Under the pieces are notes generated by a model that saw only the letters and a list, made by a program, of their open reading frames with translations, did not search any database and was not told the origin of the DNA. Made by a program: the position numbers and the translations under genes. A stretch of DNA of 64,000 nt, from contig JAKZAP010000007.1 of assembly GCA_023053575.1 (NCBI GenBank), forward strand, positions 20,485,464-20,549,463. The letters are read 5' to 3'. This DNA is from Branchinecta lynchi. Lineage: Eukaryota > Arthropoda > Branchiopoda > Anostraca > Branchinectidae. Within the stretch, counting starts at the first letter, position 1, and each line of letters starts with the position of its first letter. This document shows, piece after piece, positions 11,408 through 23,500 of the stretch.

Positions 11408-12059
11408 TAGTGTTGGCCGATATTCGATACGATAATCGAAATATCGATATTTCTTGACTTTACAAATATCGATATTTTCGATAGTCGCGTCATGATGTGT
11501 AAACAGTTCTATATTTCAGACTTGGAGCGTGTTCCACCCTCGTACCAATAGTAACTATTAGTTACTATTTCCGTTCCATCCTCACGAAAAGTTACTACGC
11601 TGACCGTTCCAACCTTGTCAGAATAGTAACTAATAGTTACTATTTGCTTACCATGCTCGGGAGCGTAGTAAGCGTAGTAACTACGCATTTCTGTAACGTG
11701 ATTGGTCGGATTCGCCCCTGGCGTGAGATCCTGCTGGAAAATAGAAAAATCGTCCCAGCTTGACGGCAAAAAGCCAGAATTCGTGACGTCATGCGTAGTA
11801 ACTACGGTAAGTAGGATGGAACACGCTCTTGATGTCGATTGGGGAGGGGAAAGAGACTGGGAAGAAAAAGCGTGGAACAGGCGTGGAAATGCTACTATTT
11901 CTTAATGGAATGTTTGATTCTGTTATTCTAGTTCTCTTTTTTCTTTAGTTTTTTTGTCCATGAAAAATGTAGGAGTATAAACATTTTCAAATATCGGTTT
12001 GCGATAATCGAACTTAAAAATATCGAAATATCGATATTCCTAAATATCGCCCAACACTA
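11408..12059. mobile_element. hAT-like non-autonomous element with nested family B MITE
   Basis: Ends are TAGTGTTGGCCGATATTCG and its near reverse complement AATATCGCCCAACACTA, flanked by an exact 8-bp duplication CCAGACTC (11400-11407 and 12060-12067). TIR sequence and 8-bp duplication are the hallmarks of hAT transposons. The interior has palindromic ATATCGATAT clusters at both ends and no transposase. A family-B element sits inside at 11525-11828. Confidence 0.85.
11525..11828. mobile_element. Family B MITE, copy nested in the hAT-like element
   Basis: TIRs GAGCGTGTTCCACCCT and TGGAACACGCTC, 304 bp, flanked by TTG on both sides (11522-11524, 11829-11831). The interior has repeated AGTAACTATTAGTTACTA and GTAGTAACTACG palindromes and a GTGACGTCATG site. 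No coding capacity. Confidence 0.88.
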
Positions 12060-12121
12060 CCAGACTCCGCTCCTTAATCATAGAGGTAAAGAAAGATAAC
12101 CAGAAATGCTGAAGCGACTTG

Positions 12122-12495
12122 AGTTGCGTTTTGCTGATACCATGGTATCTGTTACCACGGTAACTGGATCTGCAATTAGTCGATTTTGCAGTTATCGTGG
12201 TATCTGATACACGGTGCTCTGCAAAAACGACTATTGCCGAAATTGAACTTTTCGAAGTCATCCCAAAAGAAAAACAGATATCCAGTTACAGGACTAAGGG
12301 CTAAACTTCTTTCTCACCAAACTGACAAAACTTGATGAAAGTGAGACGACGTTTCAGATACCACGACCAGTTACCACGGTCGGACCGTAGTATCTGAATA
12401 TCTGATACCACGATAACTGGCCACATACCACCATAACTGCAGAAACGACTTTAGGCCGTGGCAGCAGATACCATAGTATTTGCAAAAACGCAACT
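12122..12495. mobile_element. Family C palindromic MITE, copy 1
   Basis: TIRs AGTTGCGTTTT and CAAAAACGCAACT. The interior is a chain of TACCACGGTAACTG/CAGTTATCGTGGTATC palindromes, with CGACTATTGCCGAAATTG..GAAGTCATCCC and a GTGAGACGACGTTTCAGATACCACG block. The same map occurs at 21783-22185 and 36489-36893. Confidence 0.82.
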
Positions 12496-12519
12496 ATGGA
12501 GATTGTTCGAACCTACTTA

Positions 12520-12730
12520 TCGTTGTTACTACGCATGACGTGACAAATTCTGGCTTTCTGCCCTAAAGGCTAGAAATAATTTTCTGTTTTCCAGCTAAAA
12601 ATCATGCCACGGGCGAATCCGACCAATCACGTTATAGAAATGCGTAGTTACCACGCTTACTACGCTCCCGAGCATGGTAAACAAATAGTTACTACAGTAT
12701 TTCGAGAAGGGGAACGGTCAGCGTAATAGT
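12520..12730. mobile_element. Truncated family B MITE
   Basis: Bases from GTTACTACGCATGACGTGAC through CTCCCGAGCATGGTAAAC match the interior of the intact 304-bp copies. Both TIRs are lost. Confidence 0.7.
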
Positions 12731-13019
12731 ATAATATGACGTGGGTAACATGGCTCGAACGTAGTCTCCGATGCCGTGCCGAGTTTTAATTCGGCGGCGG
12801 CGGAGAGAATTCTGGTCGGCGGTGGCGCGCAGCCGATTAATCGGTGTTTGGTCTTTTTTTTAGTATTCTTTTCGGTTTTCTAATCGGTTTCTAATCCCCC
12901 CCCCCCCCCACGCACACACAAATCCTTAGCGTTTGTACGACAACTGTAGCCTTTGGTTCAAATGCTCTATAGCGATCGTACTATCGGTCCCTCTGTCTCA
13001 TTTTTGCTAGTTCGAGCAC
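12731..13019. other. No gene; GC-rich then poly(C)
   Basis: GGCGGCGGCGG-like words around 12800 and a C-run at about 12896-12909. Nothing else is recognised. Confidence 0.3.
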
Positions 13020-14280
13020 TTCTCCATAAATTAGGACGATGAAACTTGGCAGGCTTTGAAGGACATGACTAAATGCTCAGCGAAACCTTGATTCCCGGAT
13101 CCGTCCATCCGTGTGGAGGTGGAGGGAAGGGGAATCAAGAACCTTTCACCCGCGTACGTTGCGAACGGGTGCTTCTGTTCGAATGAAAACTGATCGGTTA
13201 TAGGAGCGGATACTATGAGATTTTCCGTTGATATGCTCCAACTGTATCTGACAACGTGTGGGGGGGGGGGGGGGGGGTCTCCGGATATTTTGGAACATAT
13301 ACGTAGGGACCAAACGAATGGAGAGATTGGGTTGAAACCTGGGAGATACAAAGACCATGGGTCCTAGATGTGTGATTTGTAGGTCCAGGAACGGATCCTG
13401 CCTCAGTGGGGAAGTTGGAAGGGGCTTACTGAAATTTTCCAGATGAACTCCGACTTGAGTGCTCTGTGGGTGGCTAAATCCAACACCCTAGTTGTGACAT
13501 TTATGCGTTGGAATCAGAACCGACTTCGGTGGGGGTAGAGGGAGGCTCGGAAACCAAAAAGGATAGAGGGATTGGGATGAAACTTGGATGGTACAAAGGT
13601 CATGGTTCCAGAATATTATTATTTCCAGGTCCGGATTGGTTCTGGCCTCGGTAGGGGAGTTTTTGACTACCGGGAATTTTCCGAAAGTACTTCGGTTGCA
13701 GTGAAACTGGGTGGGATGATAGGAGCAAATGACCTGGATTTGATATTTATGTGTCCGAATTGCATGTGGATACGATGGTGGAGTTTGATGGGGGCTACGG
13801 AAATTTCGTGATACATTTAGAACGTGTTCTACGTTAGTCGGCTGGCGCGCCGCTTTATCGGCGGTTGCTCTATTTTTAGCTTTTTGTTTGTTATTTTCCA
13901 ATTTTCCACAACAATTCGTATCTTTGCTCTGGTACTTGGAGTCTTTGGTTCAAGTGCCATATAGCGATGGTAATGGTGATCCATCTGTCTCACTTTTGGG
14001 TATATCCACTGCACGTAAGCTAAGCGATGACACTTGACATGTTTATGAAGGGCCCGACTGACTGATCAGCGAATCCATGTTTTTCCGGATCACATTTTAA
14101 AGTCCGGACCGAATCCGACCTCGGTGCGGGGAGCTGGAAGGGGCGTGCTTTAAGTTTTCCGGAAGTACTTCGATTCGGGAGAAACTTGGTTGGTGACAAC
14201 TTCCTTAGATGCGACATTAAATTTTGGAATCACATCCGACTTTGATGGCTATGGAGAGGGAGTCCCGGAAATCGTTGCTT
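13020..14280. repeat. Family E repeats, copies 3 and 4
   Basis: Repeated units with GATGAAACTTGG, GGTCCAGGAACGGATCC, GTGGGGAAGTTGGAAGGGGC and TTTTCCGGAAGTACTTCG recur at about 13020, 13400, 13580 and 14020. A G-run lies at about 13258-13276. This reaches the 3' flank of the lipase gene. Confidence 0.55.
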
Positions 14281-14320
14281 TAGTATTATAGGTAAGACGA
14301 GTCCTTTAAGAGTGAACATG

Positions 14321-14386
14321 TTTATTGTATGTTAGGCCTACCTTACTTCGCTTCCAGGCAAAATCACAACAAAATAATCGTTTAAT
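14321..14386 (-). promoter_or_regulatory. Candidate poly(A) signals of the lipase gene
   Basis: Minus-strand ATTAAA at 14386-14381 and AATAAA at 14326-14321 lie about 65 and 125 bases past the stop codon. Either could direct 3' end formation. Position and hexamer are the only evidence. Confidence 0.5.
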
Positions 14387-14449
14387 GCTTGATATAAATA
14401 CGACTAGAAGTAAAATAATTCAAATGCACCACAATTTGCACTTTTAACT

Positions 14450-14561
14450 TCAAACTTTGGCAGTACATCCAGAAACGTAAAAGGCACCGGTCTTACCATC
14501 GTCAATGTTCAGGTAGGACTTCCCCACTGGGCAGGCTTTGAAAGTATTCCTCAGCCTCTCA
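14450..14561 (-). CDS. Lipase terminal exon and stop
   Basis: Encodes [13 protein letters not shown] to YVSGCTAKV and TGA (14452-14450). The two cysteines match the C-terminal PLAT disulfide of pancreatic lipases. The acceptor is ATATTTTTCAG|TGAGAGG. The phase with the preceding exon is correct. Confidence 0.9.
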
Positions 14562-17500
14562 CTGAAAAATATAACAAAATGTTATTTGGAAAAGAAATCG
14601 CTTTTCTCTGGAGTCTCGCTCTTACTCTTAGCTAAAAGTCAGGCTTCACCTTCCAGATGATCCGATACCTAGGTCTTCGTACAGTCAGACAACTCTTCCG
14701 TAGACCATGCAAATTGAGATAGGTGACTCCGCCATTGTCCAAAGCTCTTGCTCCCAATCATAAATAGATATAATGCTGATAACATCCTGGACGGGTGTTT
14801 CCCATCTAAAGCACGCTATCACAATTGGTGGTCCTACCATGCTCATATTTTCCAAAAATTATATGTTATCTTACTTATTTTAACCTCTCTCTAATTCTAT
14901 TTGATTTGACATTTTTTTTTTATTGCTGTTTTTTTAATGTTTGATAATGATGTTGATAATAATGATAATAATGTGATGTCTTAAGCTTCTCGTGCTATGT
15001 TTTTGTTTGTTGACATTTTAATTGTTTGATTCCATTAGGCTAGAGCTTTTTTATTTCCTGTTACAAAATCAATTAGTTAAATTAAAACCTCAGCTTTTTA
15101 AACCATGTCTGACAATTTTAAACTACTGGAATTTTGAACATTTTCAGTAGAATTGTACCTTACCTTTCGGAGGTTGAAAAACCCGAATAAGGGGCGACTA
15201 AAACATTTTGAGCGTGATCCATCCTAGTTACCGTAGTTACTATATATGACGTCACGAATTTTGACTTCTTCGCGTCAAGGCTGGAACGTGTTTTTCAATT
15301 TTCCGCAAAATATCACTCCACGGGGTTATCCAGCCTTTCACGTAATAGACGTCCGTAGTTACCACGCTTACTACGCTCCCGAGCATGGTCAGCAAATAGT
15401 AAATAGTTCCCATAGCAAATAGCAAATAGTTACTATTTCGACAAGGTTGGAAAGGTCAGCGTACTAATTTTTCGCGAGGTTTGAACGGAAATAGTAACTA
15501 ATAGTTACTATTGTTAGAAGGGTAGAACACGCCCCTTGTGAGCTAAATACGAGGTCAAGCTGGGCCCGGGAATTTGTTTCGTTTCTTGGTCGGGAATAAG
15601 TCCGTACAGGTATGTGAGTTGAGAGAGGAAACTTTCGGCGTAGAAGAGCTTGACTGAAAGCTTTTTCCGTAACCAGAAAAACCAAAATATAATTGCAGGA
15701 AGTGACTTACCTCTCTGGGTAGAAGTCCTGCTCTGCTATCGTCACGCTTTCAACAAATAAATCGTCATTACAGAACAGACCACAGATTGTACCGGGTTTG
15801 AAAAAGGTACCGTCATAGTCCCAAACGACCTCTACCCTCTGAATAACGCCAACGTCGAGAGTAGAAGTGAACAGGAAGGTACGGGTGTCGGTATGGTAGA
15901 ATTTCTCGCTGCCACTGAAAAGTATATCCCTTCAATTCCAACGATCGTTTCAGCATAAAAATAACCAGGAATGAAACCGGACATTTATTCGATTTTGAAA
16001 AGCGAGCCCAGTCTCACTTTAGGTGGAAAATCCGGTCGAGACTCGACCCAAAAACCCGGACCCTTCCACTTTTTGGGATCCCAAAACGTAAGTGGAGGGA
16101 TACCTATGACATCGCCAAAGTTGTCCGTCTGTCCGTCCGTCCGTCCGTCCGTCCGTCTGTCCGTCCGTCTGTAAGCACGATAACTCTCGAAGGGAATGAG
16201 ATATTTTGATGAAACTTGGTGTGAGGGTTCGTTGGGTCGTCGGACCAGTCAAGTTCCTAGATGGGCTTTGTAGCTCTACATTTAGGGGTGGGGGAGGGGA
16301 TTCAAATTAAGGGACAAACAAAATCTTTTGAAACAGCTAATGTGATAGTCGATTATGGGGTAAGAAGACATGCTGAACACGATGGTGAAAACCATTTTGT
16401 CATCGGACAAGTAGTTCGCCCGGAATCCGGCCAAAACCGGAAAGTTTGTTGAAAGTAAAAGTTTTATTTGAAATTGATTAGATGTTCGATTTAGGGGTAG
16501 GAAGACATGCTGAAGACGATGGTGAAAACTATTTTCTCGACGGACAAGTATTTCGCCCGGAATCCGGCCCAAACCGGAAAGTTTGTTGAAAGTAAAAGTT
16601 TTATTTGAAGTTGATTAGATGTTCGATTTAGGGGTAGGAAGACATGCTGAAGACGATGGTGAAAATTATTTTCTCGACGGACAAGTATTTCGCACGGAAT
16701 CCGGCCTAAACCGGAAAGTTTGTTGAAAGTAAAAGTTTTATTTGAAATTGATTAGATGTTCGATTTAGGGGTAGGAAGACATGCTGAAGACGATGGTGAA
16801 AACTATTTTCTCGACGGAACAGTATTTCGCCCGGAATCCGGCCCAAACCGGAAAGTTTGTTGAAGTTTTATTTGAAGTTGATTAGATGTTCGATTTAGAG
16901 GTAGGAAGACATGCTGAAGACGATGGTGAAAACTATTTTCTCGACGGACAAGTATTTCGACCGGAATCCTGCCCAAACCGGAAAGTTTGTCAAAATTAAA
17001 AGTTTTATTTGGAGTTGATTAGATGTTCGATTTAGGGCAAGAAGACATGCTGAACACTTATGTGAAAACAAGTTTCTACCCGGACATGTATAGTTCGTCC
17101 GGAATCCGGCCAAAACCGGAAAACTGTTGGAAGTCGAAGTTTTATTTCTAGTTGATTAGATGAGCGATTTAGGGGTAAGGAGAGATGCTGAGTCCCTGTA
17201 TGACAATCATATTTTACCCGGACATATAGTTCGACCGGAATCCGGCTGCAATCGGAAAATTTGTTATAAGCTAAATTTCTATTTGAAGTTGATTAGATGT
17301 TCATTACTGGGGAAAGAAGATACCCTGATTTCGTGTTTGAGCTTTCTTTTTTCGCCGGACAAGTAGTTCTGGAGTTCGGCCGGAACCGGGAAATTAGCAG
17401 AAGTGGCAGGAAGTTTTCTCCAAAACAGATATGATAGGGGTAAACACACATGCTGAATCCAAATCTGAACTTGGTTTTCTCAGGTGATTAGCTATTTTGT

Positions 17501-20500
17501 CTTAATCTGTTTCTGAATTTTAATTGTAAAAATGTTCAAGGAGTCTGGCGAAGACTGGATCTGGCTAAGACAAGACCCTGTTGTCTGGATCAGATATTGA
17601 ATTTTTGGGATCCCATCGAAACCTTTGGTCTTGTTGTACGCGTTCTTGAAACGTGTGGGCATGTAATTGCTAGGTTCGTCTGATATTTAAAATCAAACAT
17701 ACAATATCTACTTATTAAAATGACCCCGGACCCTTTGCTGCTGAGGTTCCGGGTTCCACTTTTCGAATCGCCCGAAATTTCCCTTGTCCGGGATTAAGAA
17801 CTTAAAAACTGGCGTCCAACTCGAACTGCGTTGCCCAATTTCAGTCAGATTTCGATCCTAAACTGGCCTCTTTCCGGACAGGGTTAATTCAAATCGCTTC
17901 GAAGCCAGGAGCAAGCCTCCGTTTTCAAAGACAACGTGTCGGACCCTTAGCTGCCTATACCAGTCGAGAGCTCAAGACCCAAGCTCTTTATTTTATTTCA
18001 TGTATTCATAACACATAAGCTGCTCGAAGCCAAACTATGGAGTATGAAAAAGAATACAACAAAAATTAAAAGATTAACAGGGTAAACCTAGGTCAACGTG
18101 AGTCACATCATGAGCTCTGAACCACTGTTCCAAAGTTGGACCCATCTTCTCAAGCTGTCCATACCACTGGAGAAAGCACAAGCCCTAGTTCCATGTTGTC
18201 CTCACTGTGCAAGGACCCGTCCCGACCTCCCGACCTTTGTCAAACAAATGACTGAACTATCTCTTAGTTACCTTGATTTCTCAACTGAGAGTATTTCCCA
18301 CTGACTAGATGCCTTCGCCCTTTGGCTAGCGGGTTGTATGTAGGAGGAGTCTGCCATTCGTCAGTAAGAAGAGACTTCCTAATAGGAAAAAGGCGGTCCG
18401 GGAAAGACACGAAAATGGTTCAAGATTCAAGGTTTTTTTTATTCTTGCTTTATCTAATAAATAAACATTAACAATACTATATTCTGGATGGAACGAAATG
18501 GAAAGTATATGTTTGCCATTCGAGTAGAGATTAATTAGGGAGGAGATTTTTGGTTTTGTATTTTGTTTTTGTGATTAATTGTTGACATGTTGGCCCTCGC
18601 GCTGCTCAGCAATAAGCCTATCTATCACACATTTGCATCTTTGGGAGGTTGGGGAGGAGGATTTGGCCCCATTCGGTTCTGCATCCCGGTATATTGAAAT
18701 CCAAGAACCCCACAACCTTGTCGTCGATGTTTCGAACGACTATATACAGACGACTATTTCTATTCACAGAAAGCACTTAAATTTCATATAAACAGACTCT
18801 CTTTCACCCAATACTTTAATTCTAGTTAAGCTTAACGAAATTCATAAATTGCACGTATGTATTTACTTAACTGTATCGTTTGTTATTTGCGTGAATGACG
18901 AATGCAATGCAAGCATGTAGAATACAAGCTATTCAGGAAATAAAGTAGATTATTTATTTATTTAGTTAGTTTAGGTTGAATTTGTTTTCTTTTACACGTT
19001 CTCTTTGTCGTATGGTCTTTCAGCTAAAATATACATTATTTTTATTTCATGATGATCTGTATCTCGCACCTAGCTCTTGAATTGCCTTAACGGTGCATTT
19101 ACACCCGTAGACCGGAGCCTTTGAGCTTTTGCTTTATTTATTATAACATTTGGCGTTAAGCTTTTAGCTTGTCGCCATGGTTTTGATCGTTGCCGCGCTA
19201 GAAAGTGTCTCTAATAGACCACACATAAACGTCCAAGAAAAATGGGCGAATTTGAATATTTACACTCAGATTTTACGCCAATGGCAAATGAAACATATCG
19301 ATCAATAAGGTTTTTTTTGTTCGTGATATCAAACATTACATATTGAAATTACACTGAACTAGACTATTCTTTAATGAATATATACAGTGTTTACAAACGG
19401 AAAAGCTTAATCGATGGTTTGCCGTCTGTAAACACCGCGATGGCTTGCGGTGTTTAGCCTCCGGTCAATTCAAGCGTGATCAGATGCTCCCGGACTGGAA
19501 TTCCTGCCAGGTGATTGGTCACCATCATCAATTTCATACGGAAAAGCTGAGACTTTTCAACTTTTCACTTCATGATGGAATTCCTTTTCACTCATGATGA
19601 AAGTCGAAAAATATTGTCGGGAATTAAGCCTGATCGTCCATCGGCACCACTGATCATTTAGCAGCATCACTACGTTGGGATTTCCCACCATCGTCAATTC
19701 CATACGGAAAAGTTGAGATTAGTTAACTTGATGATGGAAGTGCACAAATACGATCCGGAAAGCCAGATCTTCCGTCGGCACTACTGAACGTTTGTCCGGG
19801 ATCGACTAAAAAGAGGCACGGCACGGCACGACATGGTTCAGGATGCATGAGTATATTAAAAAGTGGCGGGAAAACTAAAAGGGCCTCTTCAGGCTTCAGA
19901 GTGAGTGGCAGGAGTCCCCTTTTTAGGCTCTGGAGTTACGAACTAGTCTATTTCTACTACTTGCTAGTCTCTTTTTATATTATACTCGTGCTTCCTTTCC
20001 CATGCCGTGCCTCTTTTTAGTCAACCCCCGTTTATCCGCATCATTACAGTGGGGTTTCACAATAGCTGAGTTCTTTGTCACGGGAGTTCTCACCGGTGGT
20101 CTCCAGTTTTTCTTATAAGCCGTTTTTGCATCCACCGGTGACTACTCACCACTCTTACAACCCGATTTTGAACTAACCGGTGTCCGGTTTTATCTCACTG
20201 GTGCGGACTAACCAGAACCTGCACGGGAGCCCGGCTGTACCGAGGAGTTAGCAAGTTTTCACCAACTCACCGGTAAACCAAAAAATGCATTTTAAGAGGA
20301 AAACAGGACACTCGTGACAAAAGACCAGAGACAGCCCGTAGTGCAACGAACGCAGCAAATATTACCTTGGGGTCAGGTTGATGTCTCGGAGCTGGCCAAG
20401 GGTACCAAAAACGTTCACTTTGACTTTACCGTAGACCCATTCCTCAGCACCGCTAGGTCTGGTTAGTTTCAAGCTTACGTGGTAGTGGCGGTCTGGAATA

Positions 20501-23500
20501 TAATAGAAAATAAATGTCGGAGTGGCGCGTCGCCTTTGTCCGAAATAGGTCATGTATCACGCGGGATACGACCATACGACCTCAAAAGGTGGCTTTTGGG
20601 CGACAACATGACTTTTCGTTTCAGATCACTGTGGCAGGAATTTGAACCGTGGGAAATACCCCCCAGCGGGTAGGACCCCCCACGGACATAACCCTCGGTG
20701 CCAAACCCTCGCTTCTTTTGCCGGAACCGATCTAAAGTTTAACCGAAAAGGGCTGGGATACTATCCCAGCCCGGATAGGACAATCTAGTTACCCATTACT
20801 TATCCATTTAAATTGGCTTGAAGACCCGCTGAAAATGCGGTACTTCGTTGTTCTGCTATTCGCAAATAATCGATTTTCAAATAGTGTGATTTCTGTGTGA
20901 TTTGTGGCACCTGTATGCGCTTGTATTTTTGTTGTATACCTTACGAGAAAGATTTTTTTTCTGTTTCCAGGCAGTAAACATTCTTCACCAATCTCACCAC
21001 TGCCCACTGAAAAGCTGCATTTGTGTTGAGATTAAAATTTCCCCCGTCATAGTACAATTTACGCTGTAGGGACGGCCGCAGATATTCTGAACGTCGTAAC
21101 TGGAGAAGATAGTGGAAAATAGAAAAATCCCATTGTACAATCCAAATAATTCAGTGTATTCCGTTAAATGACCCAAAAATAAGTCGGCTTTTCAGTTAAA
21201 CTTTAATCATCCATATTACATTGCTGGCTGAGAATAAAAGTTTCAGTTGACTTACTGCAAAATGGCTTGTCGGAAGCGGTGGTAAAAAACATCTGCACGT
21301 TCGTCCTCGAATGGTCGGGGTACAGCGCGGCATCCATGCCCACTCTGGCGCACTTCAAGTTGTCAGCGCCGCAAGAGGAACATGCTCCCTATAAAAGAAT
21401 ACTTGTAGTACACTACTGTCGGAGATGAATCGAAAAAGTCCGGATCAAAACCAGGTGTTTATTGATCCTAATCCAATATTCAGCTTTTGCTTCCACTGGC
21501 TAGCCTGGTATAATCATGTGACTCAAGTTTGTTCTTGTTGTGGTTATTTTTAGTTATCGCAGCTTAATTTTGTATCGTATTGTTGTGTAATTCTCTTTTC
21601 TTTTTCTTTTTCTTTTGTTTCTTTACCAACTCCTCCGACCATTTACATTGTATTTGTATGGAGGGTTTAAATAGAATTATTTATTATTAGAAACCGACTC
21701 TCTTTTGTGTCTCACCAGACAAGATCTCAGGCAATAAACATTCTTGTGCTAAATTGCGATAAACATTCTTGCAATAAACATTAGTTGCGTTTTTGCAGAT
21801 ACCACGGTCTAAGGTCGTGTTTGCAGTGATCGTGGTATCTGATCCCACGGTCAAAAGGCGTTTTTGCAGTTATGGTGGCATCTGGCGAGTTATCGTGGTA
21901 TCTGATATTCAGATACCACGGTCCGACCCTGGTAACTGATCGTGGTATCTGAAAAAGTCATCTCACTTTCACCAATTTTTGTCAAATTGGTGGGAACGAA
22001 GTTTGCACAGTGATGATACTGAATATCAGTTTGTCTTTTGGGATGACTTCGAAAAGCGTAATTTCGGCAATTGTCGTTTTTGCAGAGCAACCTTATATCC
22101 TATACTACGGTAACTGCAAAAAACGACTAACTGCAGATCCAGTTACCGTAGTAACAGATACCATGGTATCTGTAAAAACGCAATTACTCTTGTTCTACAC
22201 TGCAGGGGGGAGCGGTCAAGAGTAGAGTCTAGATGGAAACCCAAAACGGAACATCCAGGGCCTACACTGTAAACAGTTTCTTCGAGTAAGGATTAAAGTT
22301 AACTGCAGTATTTCCTACCGGGATTTATCTTCTCTCTTCCAGTGTAAGATTAATCCGAATTAGAGAAAAGATTGTGTCAGTAGAGACAAGACTAATCCCA
22401 GTAGCAAATACTGCATGGATTTTTTTTTTTTTTACCGTGTATGAGAGTTCTGTTTACCGAATTTCGTGCGGACCCCTCCGTCTTTTTGGCACTTATACGA
22501 GCTACAAGGCCGGTTCTTATTGTGTGCAAGAGCAACACTTTGGTTTTGTCCTCGTTTTTTTTTTTTTTTTTTCCTATGCCGCCGATTTCATTTTATTCCT
22601 GGTAACTGGTAAGGGTCTAACATGTGCGGTTTTTACGGAAAGTGTGGCCCTTAGGCCGGATTGATGAATATGACATTACATTTTGGAAAGCTCCGTAGAA
22701 CTCTTGCCTGGGGCCAATAAGGATGGTTTTTTCTTGTCCTAGAGCCAGAGCCTACGGTGTGCGAAGTGAAGTGGAGTGAAGTGGTGAAGTGGAGTGAACT
22801 TCACCGAAGTGAAGTGGTCGTTGAAGAGTATTAGATTAGTAAAAATGATAAAGTATTGGGAAAAAATATTAATATTGCCGGGTGAAAGACTATTGAAAGA
22901 TGCGTATCTTGAGTCGTTGAAGGACGAAACACACGATTCCTGGGCTTTCCAGATTCGTTCAATATTAGATAGTTGCGGGCTTGGTTATATGTGGAATAGA
23001 GGGAAGGGTCCGGGGAGAGAGTTAGGATTTGTTTCAAAAGAAGTTTGTAGTAGGTTAATTGACCAAGAAATCCAGGTTTGGTTAGCTAGGATAAGAGATA
23101 GTGAATCCTTGAGTCTGTATGCAGGGGCTAAAGAGATTTGTGGTGAAGAAATTTTATTTTAAAGCGGGTCTAAAAAAAGACGAAATGAAACTAATTTTAA
23201 ATACGAGGGCAGATAGCTTGCCACTTGGTGAAAGACGAAAGTATTTGGGAACTGTTAGGGAGAAATCTCGTCCTTACTTTGTCCAATGTGCGGTGAGGGA
23301 GGTGAGGATCTAATTCATTTTATGTGTGGTTGTGACGAAATTGAGAATCTGAGGGAGGAAATTTTTAAGGGAGGGATTCATGGGAGGAAGTGGTTGTTAA
23401 ATATTATGCGGAGTAGGGATTTTCTTAGTATAAGAAACCTGGCGAGGTTCCTCAGAGTGGCCAGTCTGCACAGGGAAAAGTGTTTGAGTGGGGTTTAGTG

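Noticed and set aside
20994..21176. Extra lipase exon between 21256 and 20492
   Set aside because: The flanking exons already join in phase and in the order expected of the family; the frame here does not resemble PLAT.
22794..23498. Host gene with zinc knuckle
   Set aside because: Three frames, frameshifts, a homologue at 45.8 kb and a LINE-type 3' tail show a dead retrotransposon.
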